Shown here: positions 9,127 through 17,343 of the stretch, in pieces
Layout: each line of letters opens with the position of its first letter
Numbering within the stretch: position 1 is the first letter of the stretch
NCBI RefSeq assembly: GCF_031157315.1
Contig: NZ_JAVIFU010000020.1
Span: 58,266 to 122,265 of the forward strand
DNA: 64,000 nt
Origin: Paenibacillus sp. LHD-38
GTDB taxonomy: Bacteria > Bacillota > Bacilli > Paenibacillales > Paenibacillaceae
Reading direction: 5' to 3'
Translations under genes and position numbers: made by a program
The notes under the pieces: generated by a model
What the model saw: the letters and a program-made list of their open reading frames with translations, nothing else
Told to the model about the DNA's origin: nothing
Databases searched by the model: none

Positions 9127-9138
9127 GTAAATTCTCAG

Positions 9139-9889
9139 ATTGATACACTCCTTTAATACGAAATCATACTAACTCAAATATACTCGAATATCCCCGCTTT
9201 AGTACTTTGATTCGTAATCCGAAAAGAGGTTTGCGGTGGGTTTGCAGGATGTTCTTATTTCCCGATTGCCCGACTGAATCAGAATTACTCAACGCTCTTC
9301 GGTCTGCGTGATCAGAACGGGAAACGATTGGGGAGCTCGATGCGATTCTTCCCTTTCATGGACTATATCAACACAGCTGATATGATCTAAACAAAAAAGT
9401 ATGTTTCGGATCTTTGATTAAACCAAAAGGTAACATACCATAAAGTTTTTCTTCGCATAAATACCCCACCTGGACCCAGTTCAGCTTTAACGACTGCACC
9501 TACCCTGGCGTTAACCGTCTTCACATGAATTCCCTCATACAACTCGAGGATGAATGGATCACCTTAATACGTGACCATACATTTCCCCTTGATTTTCCTG
9601 AGCATCTGTGCGATCCCCTAACATCTTACGAAAGAGTCTTTATCTTTCTCAATCTTGATATTTCTGCATTGATAGGAATGCCACCCTTTGGACACAAAAA
9701 CTTTCTCTTCAAAGTAGTTAGGGATCTCTTCCAAAAAAACCGCCCTACCCATTTTGAGGAAAACTCATGGGTTCTCCGTCCGGCGTGTCTGCATCATTCG
9801 TCTGTTAAGTAGATCCATGCTCATTACAGCATAAGCATCATTATTTTCAGAACGATATGAATGCAATCGTGCCAAGAAAAAATCAATGC
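9139..9889. other. Long region without a recognised gene
   Basis: About 750 bases separate the GMC array from the polysaccharide locus. The longest open frame, 9525-9812 on the plus strand (95 residues), has no good ribosome binding site and I do not recognise it. It may be a remnant of a mobile element, but no terminal repeats or transposase motifs could be seen. Confidence 0.3.
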
Positions 9890-9927
9890 TCAAAAAGCGA
9901 CCCTCCTCAGTTATTAAGAAGGGTCGC
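9890..9927 (-). terminator. Rho-independent terminator of the beta-helix gene
   Basis: GCGACCCTTCT pairs with AGGAGGGTCGC around a short loop, followed on the minus strand by TTTTTG. It lies 55 bases after the stop of the gene at 9982-11844. Confidence 0.85.
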
Positions 9928-9981
9928 TGTTTCTATGTCGCTCAGTTAGTAACAGGAATAATCGGGGCAGAAAATAAAATT

Positions 9982-11844
9982 TTATTTCGTTATCGAATCG
10001 CTGTTCTCGGTATTGGCACTGGATTCGTATGTTAACGTACCGTGCGTCACGTTATTTATAGTGAGTGTATAGGTGCCTGAGCTGTTTTTGTTTTGTACCT
10101 GATTGGATTGAAGCGTTACTTTGCCGTCCGAACCGGTTACGCCAGAGTCGGAATCCGACGTTTTGCCGGACCATTGTCCGTTGACCGTCACATTCGCCAC
10201 TGGATTCCCATTGCCGTCGACAATCAGGACTGTAGCCGTTGCCCGCGTTTGTCCTTGAGCAGTTTGCAGTCCCATGGTGATATTCTGAACATGAATGGCT
10301 GTGCTTACTGCAACTCCTGTACCATTGTAAGCCCCGCGATTGGGGGCATTGGAAGCCGATACAAGGTTCCCCCAATAATCTCGACCTCCATTATTATTAA
10401 TAACCATTCCTGTTCCTGACGCAGGAGAGTTCTGCAATAGTTTATACCCTTCCACCGACGTTCGGTTTACTCCGCTTCCCGGATACGCGAGCCCCGGGTT
10501 GGATGTCATCTTGTTCGGATCCGCCGGCTCACCGGATGTATGGACTCCGAAGATGATATTGTATTTGAAGTTTAATGCTTGTATATTTGACAAACCTTGC
10601 CAACTGCCCGCCCCTGCTAGGTACCAAATATTGTTGTAGAACGATACGGACTTTGTATAACCGTCCCATGAGTTGACGTAAATCGGATAAGTTGTGCTGC
10701 CGGGCGGCGAATAGATGGTATTATTATAAACCATTGTATTCGTCGTCGGGCCTGCGAGTTGGAACACCCGCGTTCCATCGTTCTGGCTTATGTTATAGCG
10801 AACAACACCACCGTCATTCTTCGCTCCTCCTGGTTGGCAGATTAAAATAAACCCGCCGTCATTATCATGGCTGTAGTTATATTGAACGATCGTTCCCGTC
10901 TGTGCATAATCAATATCGAAGCCCTGTCCGTCCAGTGTGGTGTTTCCATTGAAAGCTTCATTATTCTGAATTATGGTGTGATCGGCATTCCATGCCCAAA
11001 TCCCGGCGTTCACGGTCCCGGAGCGCATATTAAAACCATTGACCGTATTGTATTGAACAATTGCACCTTGTGTCGCCATCGGTACAATACCGTCCCCGCC
11101 TACATCGGATACGTAATTGTTTTCGATTACTACATTGGTGCTAGGATACCAGTTATATTCACCTGTACATCCAGAGTCCGGACGGCACCAATAATCCGAA
11201 TTCACATCGATTCCGGTACGATCCACACGTGGTCCCACGGTGTTACCGTCGATTCTTACATCATTAAAATTAGAATCCACGCTTCCAGCGATCGTTCGAA
11301 CTTTAATACCTGAACTACCGCTTGCATCCTTTACGTTGTCGCCATAGACATCGTGAACGTTGTTGCCGATAATGTAAATATGATCCATTGTGCCGGCATC
11401 CTGATTCACAACATAGATGCCCATACGCCTTGAGCTGGTGCCGTTATCATTCGTTATTTCGAGATTTCGTATCTCCCAGTATTCCTGATTATACAGATAT
11501 ACCGCCGATTCTTGACCGTTACCGTTGATAATAGGCATGTTCCCGCTTCCGTAAGTATCGACCTTGATGGGCGCAACATTCGTTCCGCTTCCCTTGGGCC
11601 AGAGTCTACCCGACCAAGTTTGCCCTCGCTTGAAATAAATCGTGTCCCCCGGCGCGAAGGTTGTACCGTTAACTTTACTCAATGTTTTCCACGCTGTTCC
11701 ATTAGTGGTCCCGTTATTAGTATCACTGCCATTTGTTACATCGATGTAATAATCAGCTGCAGCAACAGATGCAGCGAATGAAATCGAAGCTACAAGAAAT
11801 AAGAACAAAGTCATAAAAATGCTTCTACACCATACCGAATTCAT
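9982..11844 (-). CDS. Secreted parallel beta-helix protein with C-terminal Ig-like domain
   Basis: 620 residues. A signal peptide covers about residues 1-28 and ends in an alanine-rich cleavage region. Residues from about 30 to 510 form a right-handed parallel beta-helix of the pectate lyase-like superfamily, rich in NNT/NNY ladder repeats; the first strand YYIDVTNGSDTNNGT is the usual start of this group. Residues from about 520 are an Ig-like domain of the invasin/Big_1 type (VLIVDGNGNPVANV). It closely matches the N-terminal half of the SLH-anchored protein at 23298-26990 but lacks the anchor, so it should be released. The likely role is cleavage of an external polysaccharide such as pectin; catalytic residues cannot be assigned. 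It follows the foldase gene by 42 bases. Confidence 0.85.
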   Translation of the reverse strand: MNSVWCRSIFMTLFLFLVASISFAASVAAADYYIDVTNGSDTNNGTTNGTAWKTLSKVNGTTFAPGDTIYFKRGQTWSGRLWPKGSGTNVAPIKVDTYGSGNMPIINGNGQESAVYLYNQEYWEIRNLEITNDNGTSSRRMGIYVVNQDAGTMDHIYIIGNNVHDVYGDNVKDASGSSGIKVRTIAGSVDSNFNDVRIDGNTVGPRVDRTGIDVNSDYWCRPDSGCTGEYNWYPSTNVVIENNYVSDVGGDGIVPMATQGAIVQYNTVNGFNMRSGTVNAGIWAWNADHTIIQNNEAFNGNTTLDGQGFDIDYAQTGTIVQYNYSHDNDGGFILICQPGGAKNDGGVVRYNISQNDGTRVFQLAGPTTNTMVYNNTIYSPPGSTTYPIYVNSWDGYTKSVSFYNNIWYLAGAGSWQGLSNIQALNFKYNIIFGVHTSGEPADPNKMTSNPGLAYPGSGVNRTSVEGYKLLQNSPASGTGMVINNNGGRDYWGNLVSASNAPNRGAYNGTGVAVSTAIHVQNITMGLQTAQGQTRATATVLIVDGNGNPVANVTVNGQWSGKTSDSDSGVTGSDGKVTLQSNQVQNKNSSGTYTLTINNVTHGTLTYESSANTENSDSITK

Positions 11845-11886
11845 ATTACTCCTCCTTAATAATTTTGAATTCGCCTGAGACTGAAG

Positions 11887-12843
11887 TTAATTAAGTACAA
11901 TGTTTCCGAAATGTTCTGTCTTTTCAATCTTAGCCATGGTAACTAGGCGGTCAACATATTCGCCAAATCCTTGATCCAAGTACATCGTCATCACCTCCTC
12001 TCTTTTTTCGTTTAAATCGAATTCCCCCCCCGGTCTCCGTTGCATGCACATCACAATCATGTAGGATCCATTATTTTTGATGATGCTACTGATCTCTCCC
12101 TCGTTCAGTCCCAGTACAAGGTTATAGTATTCACTGCTGTACTTGGATATAGTCTTGTAGTTCCTCTCCTCAATAATTTCAACTTCGGTTAATTCTCCAG
12201 CAGCTTTTCGTGCATTAAACAACTCGATGAATGACTTAGTCTCCAATTGGGATTTCAATTGCTCCATCTTTTCCTGTGTTGGTTCTATTAACTTATAGAT
12301 TGTAATCAAGTCATGTTTTTTTGCTAACTTCTCGCTATTTTCATCAAAGAAATGAAGTAATGAATCTTCTGAAACTGTTGGTTGTCGCTCCAACCACAAA
12401 TATTTAAGTTTATTTAGAATATTTGCTTGCCTAAAGTCGAAATATGCCTGCACCGAATATTCTCTTGGTCCAAATATAACAACTTCGTTCTCAATCGCAC
12501 TTTTACGCCTCTCATTCTCCTTCTTCCATTCATCCAAGAATGAGGAGTAGGTATCGTTCTCGATAATGCCTAAGCGAACAGATTCCTGTTGTACGACCTT
12601 CGCACGTGTTAAATCTTGTAATGCATGTTGTTTGACCTGAGTAAAGCTATTTCCGCGATGTCTCATCATTTGGGTAAAAAATATAAGTTCTTCAGCCTCT
12701 ATAGTACTGCCATTAATATAGGCGACGATGTTTTCGGGGGGATCATCGGAGTTTTTTTCATATGCAGCGAACGCAGTAAAGGAGATAACTAATAAACTAA
12801 GTACTGTGACTAAAACAATTGCTTGGCGTTGTTGGAGTTTCAT
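11887..12843 (-). CDS. PrsA/SurA-like exported foldase
   Basis: 318 residues. A hydrophobic N-terminal segment (about residues 9-27) ends in AFAAYE, a signal peptide or membrane anchor. The body is helical and charged, with the SurA-N type start (VAYINGSTIEAEEL) and a region after about residue 170 that resembles a divergent parvulin domain; the usual lipobox Cys is absent, so it is not a lipoprotein. Family role: helping exported proteins fold. Co-transcription with the beta-helix gene just downstream suggests a dedicated chaperone for secreted polysaccharide-active proteins. The catalytic fold is not certain, and a pure chaperone without isomerase activity is possible. Confidence 0.7.
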   Translation of the reverse strand: MKLQQRQAIVLVTVLSLLVISFTAFAAYEKNSDDPPENIVAYINGSTIEAEELIFFTQMMRHRGNSFTQVKQHALQDLTRAKVVQQESVRLGIIENDTYSSFLDEWKKENERRKSAIENEVVIFGPREYSVQAYFDFRQANILNKLKYLWLERQPTVSEDSLLHFFDENSEKLAKKHDLITIYKLIEPTQEKMEQLKSQLETKSFIELFNARKAAGELTEVEIIEERNYKTISKYSSEYYNLVLGLNEGEISSIIKNNGSYMIVMCMQRRPGGEFDLNEKREEVMTMYLDQGFGEYVDRLVTMAKIEKTEHFGNIVLN

Positions 12844-12940
12844 AACCTATCACTTCCTCTACTTAAATGGAATCTACCAGTGGTCGACGGTTTCTTTAGA
12901 TGTAATGTGGTGGCGAACGCCTGACGGTCACTTCGCACAT

Positions 12941-13000
12941 ATTTTAGCAGTTACCGTGGACCCCTTCTATGACCCAATTGTAACTTTAACACCCTAACGA
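12941..13000 (-). promoter_or_regulatory. Response-regulator-type promoter, copy 1
   Basis: A -10-like GCTAAAAT (minus strand, 12941-12948) and an upstream box read on the plus strand as TTGTAACTTTAACACCC (12978-12994). The box edge lies 36 bases from the -10 edge, as in three other promoters at 17245, 22468 and 27092. It drives the foldase and beta-helix genes. Confidence 0.6.
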
Positions 13001-13008
13001 AAACTTTT

Positions 13009-13024
13009 TGAAGCGCTTTCATTA
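13009..13024. promoter_or_regulatory. cre-like catabolite repression site
   Basis: TTGAAGCGCTTTCATT matches the CcpA cre consensus. It lies upstream of the foldase promoter, so carbon repression of this operon is likely. The rest of 13025-13325 holds only a terminator and a short degenerate stretch. Confidence 0.55.
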
Positions 13025-13174
13025 TTATAGTGAACACTGTTCTGCAGGCTTAAATCCTTTATGTTGTCATTGTCTTTTGTTCGGAATTTCTACTCCCGCG
13101 GAAGCAACCGCCACGCCGTGCGCCGTCAGAACACTCGCCTCATCCTTCAACTGACCCGCTTTCTCCAAAAGGAA

Positions 13175-13206
13175 TAGTAAAGAAGCAGCAAAAAATCACT
13201 GCTTCC
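13175..13206 (-). terminator. Terminator after the agarase-like gene
   Basis: GAAGCAG and CTGCTTC flank a ten-base loop, followed on the minus strand by TTTACTATT. It lies about 120 bases beyond the stop at 13326. Confidence 0.55.
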
Positions 13207-13325
13207 CAACGGACCGTTATGTTCTACGAAACCACGGCAACCTTGAAAGGTGCACCTCAACCTCGATTTCTCACGGTCCAATCATCCTGATACCGTCCAC
13301 TCCGAGCCGGGATTGGTAAACGTAT

Positions 13326-15317
13326 TTAAAATCCTGTTTTCGGAATTTCGTTCGGGTAAACTCCGGTCGCATCAAGCCTTCCAGTACGGATGTCGTACAT
13401 CCGGCCATGTGTAAGTTTCATCGCTTCCACGAACGAATGGTAGGGCTGCTGGCAGACGTCCACAACCCCGATCTGATAGTTCTCGCCGTCAAAGCGTCCT
13501 AAAACAGGCTGATCATTGAGTTGGAAGTAATGCACCCCGATTAACTCTGGAATGGAGGCTGCCTGCTCGACAAAATACTGGTAGGCCGCTCCGCGGTCTT
13601 CCTGTGTGGCGACAGCACGGATACCGTACGCAGGCAGACCTGCGTTCGCCGCTCCGAAATGAAACTCGCCAATCATGAGTGGCTTGTTCAAACACTGGCT
13701 AATGTGCCGGATTTGCTCCCGGTTCGGCTCCATCTGGTAGCAATTAATGGAGAAGACATCAAAGGCTTCGCATCCTTCCAGCACATCGTCGCTGCCTACC
13801 CATGCGTAGCGCATCCCCAAGTTCAGATGGTTTGGGTCAACCAGCTTGCAAAGTTTGGCCGGAACCTCAACATAACGCCGGATCATAATCCGGTTAAACG
13901 CATTGAAATCCGCTTTTCTGACAGGGCTGTCCGACCAGTCAGAGAAATTGAGACCGTGAAGCAAATCCTCAACATGTTGCAAGTCACTGTTCCAAGCGAG
14001 ATTTATGCCGGTAACGTCCCCATACTTTTCCTTCAGCCATTCCAGAAAATGTGTCTTGCTTACGAACTGGATCGGCGAACGAAGCATTTGCTCTGTCAAG
14101 TCCAGACCGTCGACGAACGCCCAGTGCGGCTCGTTGCGCATAAAATAACCAACCAGGCGGCGGTCTTCACGCATCGCGTGCAGCTGTTCGGAGAACACCG
14201 TGGCATTGTTCTCGAATTCCGGGCTGAACACGTCCGGGAAGTCCCGAAAGATCGTTTGTGCCGTCATCGGGAAGCCCTCCATCGGATACACGTATGGTAG
14301 CTCCGAATGACGGATGAACTCAGGACTGGACCAGTTGCCGATTGTGTTCATTCCCCACAGCTTCATCCGGTATTCAGTTAGATCCGCCCACTTTTTGTGC
14401 CATTCATCTCCGAAGGCCAAGATAAGGCTAAAGATCCCGAAGCTGTACCCCCGGTCCCGCCAGGCGTCCCGGTATTCCCCCTCCCGTGTTGGAAGCTCCG
14501 GAAGCAGATGATCCATTCCGTCTACCCACATCGTCTCGGCGGGATGAATGCTATCCATCCCGGCACTGAACAAAGCATAACCGTCCGGATCGACAAACCA
14601 CCACCGTTGTCCGTCATGCTCCGTTCTAAAAAAACCAGTTGAGACAAATTGCAGCCCCTTCCAACCACCGTAACGGCCGTATCCAGACGGGGCTATTTTC
14701 TCTTGTGCAAGCTGCCATTCCTTTCTGAGCGCGCGTACGAGAACGCTCGGCGATTTCGTTTTGCCCACCCATTCCTTTCCTTCCCATTGCCCTAGACAAT
14801 CGACATACGGTGTCTGCTCATACTGAAAGGATGGGATGGACTGGCTTAAAGTCAGCCTAGAGATCTCCAAGGTTCTCGGATTTAACGATGGGATTGTCGA
14901 GACCGAAAACCTCGCGATCCCGGCTCTGTCTACGAATGCGTCTCCGCGCAGCACGGATTGCATAACCCCGGGAAAGCGATCAAGAAATAGTTTTCCTCCG
15001 TTCAAAGCCTTTAATGGCAGGCAAATCCTCGTCTTTACACCGGGCAATATGCCATAATGAACCGAAATCGATCGGTCAACCCTATCGATAAATGAAAACA
15101 AAACGACGAGCACATCATGCGATTCATGATAAATGTCGGCAGATAAATATCCGTATTCTTTCCAGGCGATAGTCGTTATCGACTTCGCGTCCAATTGGAC
15201 ACTTCCCCCTTCCGGTGAAGCACGTATGCGAAATCCGTTTGCTTCCAGCAATTCTATCCTTGTGCTATCACTGCTATGAAAAAGCATGGCCGGTAATTCG
15301 TAAGTTTCCACGAACAA
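13326..15317 (-). CDS. Clan A glycoside hydrolase, agarase (GH50)-like
   Basis: 663 residues without a signal peptide, so it probably acts on imported oligosaccharides. An N-terminal beta-sandwich of about 200 residues precedes the TIM barrel, which starts near RWWFVDPDGYALFSAG, a signature of agarase-like proteins. The likely acid/base is Glu396 in MRNEPHW and the nucleophile Glu551 in IGEFHFG, spaced as expected for a retaining clan A enzyme. It begins 13 bases after the permease stop, hence one transcript with the transporter. GH50 is my best guess; a beta-galactosidase of GH42 or GH35 style is the alternative. A fragment of a second copy lies at 22571-22687. Confidence 0.7.
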   Translation of the reverse strand: MFVETYELPAMLFHSSDSTRIELLEANGFRIRASPEGGSVQLDAKSITTIAWKEYGYLSADIYHESHDVLVVLFSFIDRVDRSISVHYGILPGVKTRICLPLKALNGGKLFLDRFPGVMQSVLRGDAFVDRAGIARFSVSTIPSLNPRTLEISRLTLSQSIPSFQYEQTPYVDCLGQWEGKEWVGKTKSPSVLVRALRKEWQLAQEKIAPSGYGRYGGWKGLQFVSTGFFRTEHDGQRWWFVDPDGYALFSAGMDSIHPAETMWVDGMDHLLPELPTREGEYRDAWRDRGYSFGIFSLILAFGDEWHKKWADLTEYRMKLWGMNTIGNWSSPEFIRHSELPYVYPMEGFPMTAQTIFRDFPDVFSPEFENNATVFSEQLHAMREDRRLVGYFMRNEPHWAFVDGLDLTEQMLRSPIQFVSKTHFLEWLKEKYGDVTGINLAWNSDLQHVEDLLHGLNFSDWSDSPVRKADFNAFNRIMIRRYVEVPAKLCKLVDPNHLNLGMRYAWVGSDDVLEGCEAFDVFSINCYQMEPNREQIRHISQCLNKPLMIGEFHFGAANAGLPAYGIRAVATQEDRGAAYQYFVEQAASIPELIGVHYFQLNDQPVLGRFDGENYQIGVVDVCQQPYHSFVEAMKLTHGRMYDIRTGRLDATGVYPNEIPKTGF

Positions 15318-15330
15318 ATCAGCTCCCTAA

Positions 15331-16208
15331 TTATTCTTTTACTGCACCGAGCACAATACCTTTGACGAAATACTTCTGCAGGAACGGATACACCAGCAGG
15401 ATCGGTAGCGCTCCGATGAAAATTTGCGCCGCTTTAACCGTACGCTGGGACAGGTTTTCCATGTCCTTCGGATTGATGCTCATCTTACTGAAATCCTGTT
15501 GGACGACGACGGTTTGCAGAAATGTCGCAAGCGGATAATTTTTGGTATCTAGCATGTAGATAAGCCCGTCAAACCAGGAATTCCAATGGCCGACCAATGT
15601 GAAAAGCGTTATTGTCGCCAAAGCGGGCATGGAGACCGGCAAATGGACGCTGAATAAAATGCGGAAAAGCCCCGCTCCGTCGATTAGCGCCGCCTCCTCC
15701 AGTTCCACCGGGATTGTACGGAAGAAGTTCATTAGAAGGATCAGGTTGTAGACGCTCAAAGCTGCTGGAAGCACAAGCGCCCATATCGTATTAATGAGAT
15801 TCAACTCCGAAATCAGAATATAGCCCGGCACCAACCCTCCAGAGAACAGCATCGTGAAGACGAAAAACCACATATATACATTGCGGGATTTGAATGCTGC
15901 GGTTCGCTTGGACAGTGAGTATCCCGCAAAAATGATAACAGCCATGCCGATCGCGGTTCCGAGCACCGTACGATATACGGAGTAAAACAACGCCCTGACA
16001 AACGCGGGATTGTCGATCGTTTTCTCATATGATTCCAAAGTGAAATCTACGGGCCAAAGATTGATTATATTGGCACTCGCTGCTGATTTGCCGCTGAACG
16101 ACACCGCCAGCACGTGTATAAGCGGTAGAATGCATACAAGGACAGTACAATAAGAAACACATGGTTAAATATGCTGAACGTTCTATAGCCGGTTGATTTA
16201 AAATACAT
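15331..16208 (-). CDS. Carbohydrate ABC permease (LplC/YtcP type), apparent frameshift
   Basis: The frame from 16113 encodes 260 residues of a MalG-like permease, with the EAA-loop (EEAALIDGAG) and the family ending FVKGIVLGAVKE. The natural start is ATG at 16208, seven bases after GGGGG; it encodes FKSTGYRTFSIFNHVF and then goes out of frame. Between 16139 and 16134 two bases stand where three are needed; adding one restores CILPLIHVLAVSFSG, the conserved second part of the first membrane helix. So either the gene carries a one-base deletion or the assembly does. It pairs with the permease at 16227-17186 and the binding protein at 20737-22431. A duplicate lies in decay at 22701-23098. Confidence 0.85.
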
Positions 16209-16226
16209 ATTCTATCCCCCTCAATC

Positions 16227-17186
16227 TTAGAAAATCCGATAGTTGCCCAATCGATACGCGAGCCGGTACGATACGATGATCAGGATAAAGCTGATAATGG
16301 ATTTGAATAGCCCGACCGCTGTGGCAAAGCTGAAGTCCCCCTTAAGCATAGCGGAACGATACACGAACGTATCGATGACATCTCCTTTGTTATAGACCAG
16401 AGGATTGTACAAGTTAAAAATTTGGTCGAAGCCAGCGTTGAGTACGTTCCCGAGTTGAAGCGTCGCCACCACGACGATAATCGGCAGCATAGCCGGCATC
16501 GTCACATTGATCGTTTGCTGCAGACGAGTTGCGCCGTCGACTTCAGCCGCCTCGTACAGCGACGGATTCACCCCTGCGATTGCTGCAAGATATATAATCA
16601 TCGCAAACCCGAATTCCTTCCATATATCACTGACGACGACAACGAACCGGAACCAATCTCCATCGCCGAGGAAGAAGATCGGCTGCATGTCGAACCAATC
16701 GACAAGCATCCTATTGACAATACCGCCTTTCACGGACAAGAGATCGATCAGAATACCGCCCAAGATAACCCACGATAGAAAATGGGGAAGATAGACAAGC
16801 GTTTGAATGCTTCTTTTGATACCAGATTTTCGGATTTCATTGAGCAGCAGTGCGATGACAATCGGCACGAATAACCCGAATACGATCTTTAATACCGAGA
16901 TGATCAGTGTATTCCATATGACCTGAACCGATTCGTCGAACATAAACAGTGACTCGAAATGCTTGAAGCCTACCCATTCCGATTGAAAAAATCCGAGCCA
17001 TGGCTTATAGTCCTGGAAGGCCATAACTAGACCGAATATAGGCAAATAATGAAACACAATGGCGATAACTGTCGCTGGTAAAACGAGCAGGTGAAGCGGC
17101 CATGTTATCCTCAATCCCCTTCTCCATTTTGACTCTCGTTTGATCGCTGCAGGCTGCCCCAGCGATGCTTGAAGTCCGCTTTTCAT
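16227..17186 (-). CDS. Carbohydrate ABC permease (LplB/YteP type)
   Basis: 319 residues, six predicted membrane helices after a basic N-terminus. The EAA motif YEAAEVDGATRLQ sits about 90 residues from the end, and the C-terminus RLGNYRIF is typical. AGGAG lies upstream of ATG 17186. It is the first gene of an operon running into the second permease (18 bases later) and the agarase-like hydrolase. It faces away from the kinase gene at 17344, and the shared 157-base gap holds a regulatory box. It forms the inner-membrane channel for an oligosaccharide, probably a product of the secreted beta-helix proteins. The ATPase (MsmX-like) is not in the window. Confidence 0.9.
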   Translation of the reverse strand: MKSGLQASLGQPAAIKRESKWRRGLRITWPLHLLVLPATVIAIVFHYLPIFGLVMAFQDYKPWLGFFQSEWVGFKHFESLFMFDESVQVIWNTLIISVLKIVFGLFVPIVIALLLNEIRKSGIKRSIQTLVYLPHFLSWVILGGILIDLLSVKGGIVNRMLVDWFDMQPIFFLGDGDWFRFVVVVSDIWKEFGFAMIIYLAAIAGVNPSLYEAAEVDGATRLQQTINVTMPAMLPIIVVVATLQLGNVLNAGFDQIFNLYNPLVYNKGDVIDTFVYRSAMLKGDFSFATAVGLFKSIISFILIIVSYRLAYRLGNYRIF

Positions 17187-17244
17187 ACAAAAATTCTCCT
17201 CTCTGCGATTACCGTAATTGCACTTTGGTCAGCTTCTGATACTA

Positions 17245-17316
17245 TTATAGCAACGAGTTTTCACCAGACCTATGATAAGGTTTTAACATCTATAACCCCA
17301 ATGATAACCTCTTGCG
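17245..17316 (-). promoter_or_regulatory. Response-regulator-type promoter, copy 2 (divergent region)
   Basis: A -10 GCTATAAT on the minus strand (17244-17251) and the box TTTTAACATCTATAACCCC (17281-17299, plus strand), followed by GATAACCTCTTG. The 36-base spacing matches the other three copies. It drives the permease operon and could also act on the divergent kinase gene. Confidence 0.65.
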
Positions 17317-17343
17317 GTAAACTCCTATTAGGTGGTGTTTGGC

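Noticed and set aside
9525..9812. Plus-strand frame of 95 codons as a gene
   Set aside because: No ribosome binding site, no recognisable motif, and surrounding sequence looks non-coding; kept only as a note on the region.
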